Positions 8,901-14,345 of a DNA stretch of 18,962 bases are shown here, in pieces. The DNA comes from Thiobacillus sp. Lineage in GTDB: Bacteria; Pseudomonadota; Gammaproteobacteria; Burkholderiales; Thiobacillaceae. The stretch lies in contig NZ_JANJXQ010000083.1 of assembly GCF_024708915.1 (NCBI RefSeq), forward strand, positions 1 through 18,962, read 5' to 3'. How positions within the stretch are numbered: position 1 is the first letter of the stretch; each line of letters opens with the position of its first letter. The notes beneath the pieces were generated by a model, which saw only the letters and a program-made list of their open reading frames with translations, was not told the origin of the DNA and ran no database searches. The translations under genes and the position numbers were made by a program.

Positions 8901-9062
8901 CTTGAAAGTGAACGGCGGGTCTTCGGCCTGCCCCAGCTGGATATAGGAACGCGCGCCCAGCAGCAGGATCAGCACGACGAAGAAGCGCACCAGCGCCGGG
9001 TGCTCGATCGCCCAGCGCGACAGGTTGCCGCGCCGCGGCGCAAAGCGGGGCGGCGCGCTCAT
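5964..9062 (-). CDS. RND efflux transporter, inner-membrane permease (AcrB/HAE1-like)
   Basis: A 1032-residue RND permease, the usual length. TM1 is about residues 20-37, followed by a large periplasmic porter loop, a TM cluster at about 340-550, a second periplasmic loop and a second TM cluster at about 870-1020. The proton-relay pair is D411-D412 in GLLVDDAIIAVEMM. This is the hydrophobe/amphiphile type, not the heavy-metal CzcA signature. Where AcrB has the essential TM10 lysine (K940), this protein has R933 in GMIMRNSVILVDQI. The ATG at 9062 overlaps the adaptor stop (ATGA) and the protein's stop overlaps the lipoprotein start. It should work with the upstream adaptor and an outer-membrane channel encoded elsewhere. 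The substrate cannot be read from sequence. Confidence 0.95.
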   Translation of the reverse strand: MSAPPRFAPRRGNLSRWAIEHPALVRFFVVLILLLGARSYIQLGQAEDPPFTFKTMLIQAQWPGATAQEVSEQLTERIEKKLQEMPELDFVQSYAKAGETALFVNLKETVRGRDVAAAWYQVRKKIGDLEPQLPAGVRGPFFNDEFGDTFGSIYAFTGEGFSRTELRRAAEDAQREVRRLPDVGKVELFGIVAEKIYIEVATEKLATLGLTPQQIVQAVQEQNSVVADGRVENDVLSIPLRISGAYSEVERLRETVIRVGAHSLRLGDIAEVTRRYEDPPASEIRSQGEPAVLLGVSLADGGDVVAMGRAVAAAMETRQKTLPVGLEIRQIHDQPSIVSHAVKLFMQSFVEALVIVLAVTFLALKWRAGLVVALSIPVVLAITFSAMWLFNIDLHRISTGALIIALGLLVDDAIIAVEMMAHKLEAGWNRFEAATYAFQSTAFPMLTGTLLTATAFLPIALAKSMVGEYTFAIFAVTTIALLSSWLVAVVVTPYLGHALLQPSHHVTDENAAYLTPFYRRFRAAVTWCVTHRRTVIALTVAALAVGLAAMQRVEKQFFPQSDRLEILIELWLPEGASIDAAHAEALRLEAMLRKDQDVAHVLNYIGQGAPRFVLALDQRLNNRNFAQLVVIAKDVPARERELARIQRLFETDFPNVRGRAVRFEYGPPAGYPVQYRLSGADIPQLKIEAEKLRKIVAAQPQVTAVNLDWNEQSLALKAQLDQDKIKALGLSSDLVGRLVALQLSGVSVTQLRENDLLIDVVLRTPRNEHRDVDAFKSLPVGRFNGQSVTLGQIARLEPVFEDGVIWRRDRLPTISVRGDPVGKTQPATIIDAIAPQVAAFKARLPPGFRLEVGGPVESSAKANAAIGASWPLIVITTLSLLMLQLGSFPRTLLVVLTAPLGIIGVALALLLSGQAMGFVALLGIISLAGMIMRNSVILVDQIRQDIARGLSQWDAIVESTVRRMRPISLTAAAAVLAMIPLSRSIFWGPMAVSVMGGLVAATFLTLFFLPALYAAWFRVKPNQQDASCKEAA
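5972..5978 (-). promoter_or_regulatory. Ribosome-binding site deciding the lipoprotein start
   Basis: AAGGAGG on the minus strand, four bases before the ATG at 5967. The in-frame ATG at 5982 lies upstream of this site and would not be served by it, so the start at 5967 is preferred. Confidence 0.75.
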
Positions 9063-10135
9063 GGCTGCCTGGAAGGCGCCAGACGCACCTGCTGGCCCGG
9101 CGCGATCTTGTGCACGCCGGCGGTCACCACCCATTCGCCGGCCGCCAGCCCCGCCGTCACCACCGCGCGATCGCCGCTCAAGCCGCCCAGCTGCACGCTG
9201 CGCGGCGCCACTTTCCGGGTTTGACGATCGACCACCCACACCTGCGGCTGACCGTTGATTTTGAACAGCGCAGTCTGCGCCACCGACAGGCTCGGCGCAG
9301 CCTCGCTGCCGACGTCCACCGTGGCGGTCATGCCGAGTTTCACCCCCGCATCCGGCTTGATGAAGCTCACGCGCGCGCTGTACGTCCGGCTCGCGGCATC
9401 GGCCATCGGCGACAGCTCGCGCAAGCGGCCGGCATAGTCCGTCCCCGGTGCCGACCACAGCCGGATGCTCAGGTTCTGCGCCGCACGCAGCGCCGCGAGC
9501 GCATTTTCCGGCACGTCGATGCGCACTTCCCGTTCGCCGCTGCGCGCCAGTTGCGCCACCGGCTGCCCGATGTCCACCACCTGCCCGGCTTCAACGGAGA
9601 TCGCCGTCACCACGCCCGCGTGCGGCGCGGTCAGCCGCGTGTAGGCCTGCTGGTTGCCCTGGCGCTCGGCTTCGGCGCGCAGTTGACGCACCCGCGCCGC
9701 CGCCGCTTCGGCCACACTCCGGCGGCGGTCGAGTTCGGCTTGAGAGATGAAATTCTGCGCCCGCAGTTCGGTGTAGCGCTGCAGATCCTGCTGCGCCAGC
9801 CGGGCTTCGGCCTCGGCAGCGCCGAGCTGCGCCCGCGCCGCACTCGCCGCCAGCGTGTAATCCTGCGGGTCCAGCGTGGCGATGACCTGACCGGCCCGGA
9901 CCTGCGTACCCACCTCCACCGCACGGGTCTGCACCCGGCCGGCGACGCGGAATGCCAGCGCGGTCTCGTAGCGCGCGCGGACCTCGCCGGCGTAGCGCGT
10001 GTCGCTGCGCGCAGCCTGCAGGCCGACCTGCTCGGCGCGCACCGGGCGCACGTCCTCGGGCACGGCAGGCGGCGCATCGCGCCCGCAGCCGGACAGCAGC
10101 GACAGGAAGACCATCGGGAACAGGAGTATTTTCAT
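9059..10135 (-). CDS. RND efflux periplasmic adaptor subunit (membrane fusion lipoprotein)
   Basis: A 358-residue HlyD/AcrA-like adaptor. The N-terminus MKILLFPMVFLSLLSGC ends in a lipobox with C17 as the lipidated cysteine. In order it shows a first beta-barrel/lipoyl half (AFRVAGRVQTRAVEVGTQV, about residues 60-85) and an alpha-helical hairpin rich in Ala, Glu and Arg (about 95-165). The second lipoyl half (TAPHAGVVTAISVEAGQVV) is at about 168-190, followed by beta-barrel and membrane-proximal domains. It links the inner-membrane pump to an outer-membrane channel. It is the first gene of the minus-strand operon and is transcribed divergently from the zur-like gene, with 100 bases between the starts. 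No strong ribosome-binding site precedes its ATG. Confidence 0.93.
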   Translation of the reverse strand: MKILLFPMVFLSLLSGCGRDAPPAVPEDVRPVRAEQVGLQAARSDTRYAGEVRARYETALAFRVAGRVQTRAVEVGTQVRAGQVIATLDPQDYTLAASAARAQLGAAEAEARLAQQDLQRYTELRAQNFISQAELDRRRSVAEAAAARVRQLRAEAERQGNQQAYTRLTAPHAGVVTAISVEAGQVVDIGQPVAQLARSGEREVRIDVPENALAALRAAQNLSIRLWSAPGTDYAGRLRELSPMADAASRTYSARVSFIKPDAGVKLGMTATVDVGSEAAPSLSVAQTALFKINGQPQVWVVDRQTRKVAPRSVQLGGLSGDRAVVTAGLAAGEWVVTAGVHKIAPGQQVRLAPSRQP

Positions 10136-10165
10136 GGCGGGATTATCGCGTAATCACCTGTCCGT

Positions 10166-10195
10166 TGTTTACGCGCCGCCAGCGCATTTTTGCAA
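10166..10195 (-). promoter_or_regulatory. Tentative promoter of the RND operon
   Basis: On the minus strand, TTGCAA (10195-10190), an 18-base spacer and TAAACA (10171-10166) form a weak sigma-70-like pair, giving a leader of roughly 25 bases before the adaptor ATG. The -35 box overlaps the 10191-10205 dyad, so the zur-like repressor could also control this operon. GATAAT nearer the ATG is another possible -10. Inference only. Confidence 0.3.
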
Positions 10196-10205
10196 CCAAG
10201 TTGCA
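10191..10205. promoter_or_regulatory. Candidate Zur/Fur-family operator (15-base dyad)
   Basis: TGCAACCAAGTTGCA is a perfect 6+3+6 inverted repeat, set in T-rich flanks, in the 100-base gap between the divergent zur-like and RND adaptor genes. It overlaps the predicted -35 of zur (TTGCAT, 10201-10206) and the tentative -35 on the other strand. Fur-family dimers bind dyads of about this size, so autoregulation is likely. I cannot confirm that the sequence matches a published betaproteobacterial Zur motif, and I found no second copy within the window. Confidence 0.5.
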
Positions 10206-10229
10206 TTTTTTCATGCCGCGCCTTACCAT
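10201..10229 (+). promoter_or_regulatory. Predicted promoter of the zur-like gene
   Basis: TTGCAT (10201-10206) and TACCAT (10224-10229) are separated by exactly 17 bases. Transcription would start near 10236, which is the A of the ATG, and no Shine-Dalgarno sequence precedes the start. The transcript may therefore be leaderless. Confidence 0.45.
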
Positions 10230-10235
10230 CGGTCC

Positions 10236-10706
10236 ATGCAAACGGCCCCCACCCGCCACGACCAGGCCACCCGCCTGCTGCACCAGCGCGGCGCGACCGT
10301 CACGCCGGCCCGGGTACGGGTGCTGCAACTGCTGCTGGCGGCCGACGCGGCGATGTCGCACCAGTCGCTGCAGCAGGCGGCGGCGGCCAGCGGCCATCCC
10401 TTCGACAAGGTGACGCTCTACCGTGTGCTCGACTGGCTGGCCGAGCAGGGGCTGGTGCACAGCGTGGCCGGACACGACCGGGTCCGCCGCTTCAGCCTGA
10501 TGAACGCGCACCATGCCCACGCGCATTTTGAATGCGACGTCTGCGGACGCTTGTTCTGCCTGCGCGGCGGCCTGGCCGCCGCCGCCCCGGAACTGCCGCC
10601 CGGATTCGCATCCGACCGGGTCGATATCACGGTGCATGGCCGTTGTGCCGGGTGCGCCGCCGTCGCCACTGCACCGCGTCCCCGGGGGGAGGGCCCCGGG
10701 GTATGA
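10236..10706 (+). CDS. zur: Fur-family transcriptional repressor, probably Zur
   Basis: A 156-residue Fur-family protein. The N-terminal winged helix spans about residues 8-85 and includes the DNA-recognition helix DKVTLYRVLDWLAEQGLV at 57-74. The C-terminal dimer/metal domain has the His cluster H92, H93, H95 and H97, then two CxxC pairs (C100/C103 and C137/C140) expected to hold structural zinc. Zur repressors bind DNA when zinc is sufficient. The Zur assignment over Fur or PerR rests mainly on the downstream neighbours: a zinc-finger-less DksA, a COG0523 GTPase, ZnuA and ZnuB. The first ATG of the family-like N-terminus (10236) is used; the open frame upstream is non-coding. The tail after C140 is low-complexity (ATAPRPRGEGPGV) and is encoded by a GC-rich hairpin. 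Confidence 0.85.
   Translation: MQTAPTRHDQATRLLHQRGATVTPARVRVLQLLLAADAAMSHQSLQQAAAASGHPFDKVTLYRVLDWLAEQGLVHSVAGHDRVRRFSLMNAHHAHAHFECDVCGRLFCLRGGLAAAAPELPPGFASDRVDITVHGRCAGCAAVATAPRPRGEGPGV
10680..10701 (+). promoter_or_regulatory. GC-rich hairpin at the 3' end of zur
   Basis: CCCCGGGG (10680-10687) pairs perfectly with CCCCGGGG (10694-10701) around the loop GGAGGG. It ends two bases before the zur stop codon and no T-run follows, so it is not a standard terminator. The loop itself is a Shine-Dalgarno-like GGAGGG placed 9 bases before an ATG at 10703. It could attenuate transcription or limit translation from zur into the downstream zinc genes. Confidence 0.4.
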
Positions 10707-10822
10707 TGCCGGGCAATGCGCGCCGCGCACTCGCCCGGGAGGGCAGCATTTGCCGCCCATGGGTACACACGTATGCCCCTGCCAGCAGGATGCATGATCC
10801 ACAACCTGTCTTTGCTGCTTGA
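10703..10822 (+). CDS. Possible 39-residue leader ORF between zur and dksA
   Basis: The frame starts ATGATG, its first ATG overlapping the zur TGA (ATGA), and ends with TGA three bases before the GGAG site of dksA. The predicted peptide begins MMPGNARRALAREG and contains one Cys and two His. A GGAGGG stretch lies 9 bases upstream but inside a hairpin loop. It resembles no protein I know. The placement would suit a translational-coupling or leader peptide, but a chance ORF in GC-rich DNA is at least as likely. Confidence 0.2.
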   Translation: MMPGNARRALAREGSICRPWVHTYAPASRMHDPQPVFAA

Positions 10823-10836
10823 ACGGAGTCTCCACG

Positions 10837-11256
10837 ATGCCTACCTCGTCCAAACCCCTCACCGAAGCCGCCCTGCTGAAAATGCCGGCTTCCGCCTACA
10901 TGAACCCGGCTCAGCTCGAATTTTTTCGTGCCCGCCTCGAAACCTTGCGCGATGAAATGCTCAGCAACGCGGCGGACACCAGCGAGACCCTGAAGGAAAA
11001 CGAGAATTTTGCCGATCCCAACGACCGTGCCACGGTCGAGGAAGAGCACATGCTGGAACAGCGGGTACGCGACCGCGAGCGCAAGTTGCTGAAAAAAATC
11101 CACGCTGCCCTGACGCGCATCGATTCCGGTGAATTCGGATACTGCCTGGAAACCGGCGATCCCATCGGTCTGCCCCGTCTGCTGGCCCGCCCCACCGCCG
11201 AATACTCGATCGAGGCGCAGGAACGCCACGAAAAGAAGGAAAGGCTGCATGCCTGA
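10837..11256 (+). CDS. dksA: DksA paralog lacking the zinc-finger cysteines
   Basis: A 139-residue DksA/TraR-family protein, which binds the RNA polymerase secondary channel and works with ppGpp. The coiled-coil tip motif DPNDRA (D60, D63, A65) is intact and is followed by the family stretch RDRERKLLKKI. The globular domain has FGYCLETGDPIG, but the four zinc ligands read C103, T106, S124 and A127 instead of four cysteines, so it should not bind zinc. This matches the zinc-independent DksA2 type that in Pseudomonas is induced by zinc starvation through Zur. The ATG at 10837 has GGAG 8 bases upstream; a TTG at 10819 is possible but unneeded. The COG0523 gene starts immediately after its stop. 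Confidence 0.92.
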   Translation: MPTSSKPLTEAALLKMPASAYMNPAQLEFFRARLETLRDEMLSNAADTSETLKENENFADPNDRATVEEEHMLEQRVRDRERKLLKKIHAALTRIDSGEFGYCLETGDPIGLPRLLARPTAEYSIEAQERHEKKERLHA

Positions 11257-12387
11257 ATGCTGCCGCGAGCACCCGGTATGGACGCTCCGCTAGGCAACGC
11301 CGATCCACTGCGCACCGAAGCGCGGATGGATTCGCCTGCCCCGCTTCCCATCACCCTGCTCAGCGGATTTTTGGGCAGCGGCAAAACCACGCTGCTGAAC
11401 CACCTGGTAGGCGCGCTGCCGCGTAGCGCGATCCTGATGAACGAGTTCGGCGAAGTCGCACTCGATCATCAACTGCTGCAAAAGATGGAGGGGCCGATGG
11501 CGCTGCTGTCGGGCGGCTGCGTGTGCTGCACGATTTCCGGCAGCCTGGCGCCGACCCTGAAAAATCTGTGGATGGCGCGGCAGAAAGGCGACATTCCCGC
11601 ATTCGAGCGCGTCATCATCGAAACCACCGGCGTGGCCGACCCGGTGCCGGTGCTCGACACCCTGCTGCACGACAACTGGGTGCGCGCGCGCTTCCGCCTT
11701 GACGGCGTGGTCACCATGGTGGATGCGCTGTTTGGCATGGGCCAACTCGACGAACACTCCGAGGCGGTGAAGCAGGTGGCGGTAGCAGACAGACTGCTGC
11801 TCACCAAGACCGACCTCGCAACGGCCAGCAGCATGACGGCTCTGCGCGAACGGCTGGCCGCGCTCAACCCGGCAGCCGACGTCATCGCGGTGACACACGG
11901 CGAGCTCGATCCCGCAGCGATCCAGAACCTGGGGCTGTGGAATGCCGCGACCAAATCGCTGGAAGTGGCGCGCTGGTTGAAGCAGCAGCGCTATCGGCCC
12001 GCCGGCGCCGGCCCGGTCGTCGGAAAAACGCGGCGCGCACTGCACGACGCGCGCATCCAGGCATTTTCGGTGGTGCTCGACGCGCCGCTCGATCGTTATG
12101 GCCTGCAATCCGCGCTCGGCATGCTCACCTCGTTTCGCGCGGAAAACCTGCTGCGCTTCAAGGCCATCGTAAACCTGCAGGGCGACGCCCGGCCGGTGGC
12201 GCTGCACGGCGTGCAGCACGTGCTGTATCCCGAGGTGCGGCTCGACGCCTGGCCGGACGCGGATCGCCGCAGCCGCTTCGTCTTCATCGTGCGCGACCTC
12301 GAACCCGGCTTCGTGGAAAAGCTGCTGGCCGATTTCACCGGTGCGGCATGCAGCCAGGCCGAGCCTGGCGCACTGGCAAGCCCATGA
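11257..12387 (+). CDS. COG0523 (CobW/ZigA/ZNG1-like) GTPase, probable zinc metallochaperone
   Basis: A G3E-family GTPase of 376 residues from this start. Walker A is GFLGSGKT (residues 37-44), and the metal-binding CxCC is GGCVCC with C88, C90 and C91. Walker B is in [10 protein letters not shown], and the guanine-specificity motif is TKTDL. The C-terminal CobW_C domain spans about 265-365. These proteins couple GTP hydrolysis to metal transfer; the Zur, DksA and Znu neighbours point to zinc. The ATG at 11257 follows the dksA stop directly and has AAGGAAAGG about 12 bases upstream. The residues before the Walker region are longer than usual, so the ATG at 11326 ([12 protein letters not shown], 353 residues) fits the family better. 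The stop overlaps the yidD start (ATGA). Confidence 0.92.
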   Translation: MLPRAPGMDAPLGNADPLRTEARMDSPAPLPITLLSGFLGSGKTTLLNHLVGALPRSAILMNEFGEVALDHQLLQKMEGPMALLSGGCVCCTISGSLAPTLKNLWMARQKGDIPAFERVIIETTGVADPVPVLDTLLHDNWVRARFRLDGVVTMVDALFGMGQLDEHSEAVKQVAVADRLLLTKTDLATASSMTALRERLAALNPAADVIAVTHGELDPAAIQNLGLWNAATKSLEVARWLKQQRYRPAGAGPVVGKTRRALHDARIQAFSVVLDAPLDRYGLQSALGMLTSFRAENLLRFKAIVNLQGDARPVALHGVQHVLYPEVRLDAWPDADRRSRFVFIVRDLEPGFVEKLLADFTGAACSQAEPGALASP

Positions 12388-12611
12388 ATCTGGCGCAGCA
12401 ATGCCTCGTCGGCGCGATCCGCCTCTACCAGCTGGCGCTCTCGCCGTGGCTGGGCCGGCAATGCCGCTACCTGCCGACCTGCTCGGAATACGGCAAGGAA
12501 GCGATCGAAAAACACGGCGCGCTCAAGGGCGGCTGGCTGGCCGCCAAACGCATCGGCCGCTGCCGCCCCGGCTGCGCCCACGGCTACGATCCGGTGCCGC
12601 CGCCCGACTGA
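12384..12611 (+). CDS. yidD: YidD-family membrane protein insertion factor, in an unusual location
   Basis: A 75-residue protein with the YidD signature: [10 protein letters not shown] near residue 15, [19 protein letters not shown] at 27-45, [17 protein letters not shown] at 48-64 and the closing GYDPVP. YidD is a small membrane-associated factor thought to help YidC/Sec insertion, and its gene normally sits between rnpA and yidC. Here it is the third gene of a zinc-related operon, overlapping the COG0523 stop by 4 bases. It has four cysteines (C27, C33, C60, C64); C64 is extra compared with the E. coli protein as I remember it. It may be the only yidD of the genome or a paralog with an envelope role under zinc limitation. 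Confidence 0.85.
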   Translation: MNLAQQCLVGAIRLYQLALSPWLGRQCRYLPTCSEYGKEAIEKHGALKGGWLAAKRIGRCRPGCAHGYDPVPPPD

Positions 12612-12616
12612 CCCGC

Positions 12617-12907
12617 ATGCTGCGCCGTCGTCTCATCCGCACGCTGTTCGCACTGTTTCTGCTGCTGGGCCAGGCGTCCGCGTTCGCCCATGCGCTCGGG
12701 CATCTGTACCCGCACGATTCCGGCCTCCCCGAGCCGGTGTGCGAGGCTTGCCTGGCGCATGCCAGCCTTGGCAGCGCGGCGCCGGCAAGCACGTTCACGC
12801 TGCCGGTCGTGCCCGGCCATCATCTCGGCTTGCCGGCTGCGTCGCCGCCACCCACCGCCGCCCGTCCCTGCCGCGCGCAAGCCCGCGCCCCGCCTGCCCC
12901 CGTCTGA
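12617..12907 (+). CDS. Small exported His/Cys-rich protein of unknown function
   Basis: A 96-residue protein starting 5 bases after the yidD stop. The N-terminus has MLRRRLIRT followed by a hydrophobic core and AFA, giving a probable signal peptide cleaved near residue 24. The mature protein begins with evenly spaced histidines (H25, H29, H33), then C42-E-A-C45-L-A-H48, and later HH at 68-69. The spacing looks like a metal-ligand set. The tail is Pro/Ala-rich and low in complexity. I cannot name a family with confidence. Lying between yidD and the outer-membrane barrel in a zinc locus, a periplasmic zinc-binding or delivery role is a reasonable guess, but it is a guess. Confidence 0.6.
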   Translation: MLRRRLIRTLFALFLLLGQASAFAHALGHLYPHDSGLPEPVCEACLAHASLGSAAPASTFTLPVVPGHHLGLPAASPPPTAARPCRAQARAPPAPV

Positions 12908-12978
12908 AATCCGCACCTCAACACCGGCCGACCGTGCGCGTCAGCCGGCTGCGTTCCATTTCTTGACGGAGTCCTACC

Positions 12979-14334
12979 ATGTTACGACCCACATTTTTCG
13001 TGGCCGCGCTCGCGGCTGCGTCTCCTGTATTTGCCGATGCCGGCCTCGACGCGCTGCGCGCCGAACTCAGGGACATGAAGGCCAGTTACGAAGCGCGCAT
13101 CCAGGCGCTGGAAGCACGCCTGCAATCCGCCGAAACCAGAACCGCGGACGCCGCCCTGAATGCCGGCGACGCTGCGGCGCAAAACGAAGCGGCGCCAAGC
13201 ACCACCCAGCGCTTCAATCCCGATATCTCGCTCATCCTGCAGGGCGGCTATGCGCATCTCGACGATGGTGGCGAACGCCGCCTCAACGGCTTTCTGGCGG
13301 CCGGACACGACCATGGCACGCCGCGCGGTTTCTCGCTCGATCACACCGAGCTGGTGATGTCGGCCAGCATCGATCCCTATTTCCGCGGCTATTTCAACCT
13401 CGCCCTGCTGGACGAGGAAGTCGCCATCGAAGAAGCCTGGTTCCAGACCACCGCGCTCGGCCATGGCGTCTCGTTCAAGGGCGGACGTTTCCTCTCGGGG
13501 CTCGGCTACCAGAACCAGCAGCATCCCCACGCCTGGGATTTCGCCGACAACGCCTTGATGTACCGCGCGCTGTTCGGCGAGGCCTACGGCAACGACGGCG
13601 TGCAATTGAAATGGGTGGCGCCGACCGATCTGTTCGTGGAATTCGGCTTTGAGGCCGGGCGCGGCGCAAACTTCCCCGGCACCGACCGCGACCGGAACGG
13701 CGCAGGCAGCTACGCCCTGTTCGGCCATCTCGGCGGCGATGTCGGCGCATCCAACAGCTGGCGCGCCGGAGTGTCCTACCTGCGCGCCAAGGCAAGCGAG
13801 CGTGACAGCGAGCTGGAAGACCTGAACGACGTGGCGGCAGAAACCCTGTTTTCGGGCGCCAGCAAAACCTGGGTGGCGGACTTCGTCTGGAAATGGGCGC
13901 CCGACGGCAACGCCGCCGAGCGGAATTTCAAGTTCGCCGCCGAATACTTCCGCCGCAGCGAGCGCGGCAGCCTGCTGTGCGAGGACAATACGGGCGCCGG
14001 CGGCGCGTGCGTCGGCAGCGACGATGCCTACCGCTCGCGCCAATCGGGCTTCTACGCCCAGGCGGTGTACCAGTTCATGCCGCGCTGGCGCACCGGATAC
14101 CGCTACGACCGCCTGGACCCGGGCACGATCGATTTCGGTGCCAACAGCGCCTTCCTGCCGGCAAGCACCCAGCCGCCAACACGCCACTCGCTGATGCTCG
14201 ATTACTCGCCGTCCGAATTTTCCCGCCTGCGCCTGCAATATTCGCAGGACAAATCGATGGAGAACCTCAGCGAGAACCAGTGGTTCGTGCAGTACATCCA
14301 CAGCCTGGGCAGCCACGGCGCCCACACTTTCTGA
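12979..14334 (+). CDS. Outer-membrane beta-barrel (porin-like), probable zinc-linked channel
   Basis: A 451-residue exported protein. The signal peptide is about residues 1-19 (cut after VFA). A short coiled coil follows at about 22-55 (DALRAELRDMKASYEARI), then a series of alternating amphipathic strands ending in a terminal phenylalanine (HTF), the mark of outer-membrane barrels. The GHDHGTPRGFSLDHTEL segment near residues 110-128 is His-rich. C334 and C344 could form a disulfide in an external loop. There is no plug domain or TonB box, so it is porin-like rather than a TonB-dependent receptor. GGAG lies 7 bases before the ATG. It is followed after 11 bases by znuA, suggesting it passes metal into the periplasm for that system; the substrate is inferred. 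Confidence 0.85.
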   Translation: MLRPTFFVAALAAASPVFADAGLDALRAELRDMKASYEARIQALEARLQSAETRTADAALNAGDAAAQNEAAPSTTQRFNPDISLILQGGYAHLDDGGERRLNGFLAAGHDHGTPRGFSLDHTELVMSASIDPYFRGYFNLALLDEEVAIEEAWFQTTALGHGVSFKGGRFLSGLGYQNQQHPHAWDFADNALMYRALFGEAYGNDGVQLKWVAPTDLFVEFGFEAGRGANFPGTDRDRNGAGSYALFGHLGGDVGASNSWRAGVSYLRAKASERDSELEDLNDVAAETLFSGASKTWVADFVWKWAPDGNAAERNFKFAAEYFRRSERGSLLCEDNTGAGGACVGSDDAYRSRQSGFYAQAVYQFMPRWRTGYRYDRLDPGTIDFGANSAFLPASTQPPTRHSLMLDYSPSEFSRLRLQYSQDKSMENLSENQWFVQYIHSLGSHGAHTF

Positions 14335-14345
14335 GGGCTCGCGCC

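Noticed and set aside
5964..9062. Heavy-metal efflux (CzcA-type) assignment for the RND pump because of the zinc neighbours
   Set aside because: The TM4 motif is GLLVDDAIIAVE, the hydrophobe/amphiphile type, not the DFG-DGA type of heavy-metal pumps.
5895..9224. An 1109-codon open frame on the plus strand opposite the RND pump
   Set aside because: Composition is Arg/His/Gln repeats typical of an antisense shadow; the minus-strand RND protein explains the region fully.
10741..10800. Imperfect dyads (GGGTAC...ATGCCC and GGATGCATGATCC) upstream of dksA as operators
   Set aside because: Arms are short or mismatched and unlike the 10191-10205 dyad; no promoter pair with good spacing was found around them.
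12982..14325. A 447-codon minus-strand frame opposite the outer-membrane barrel gene
   Set aside because: No start context, no domain, and shadow-like composition; the plus frame has a signal peptide and terminal Phe.
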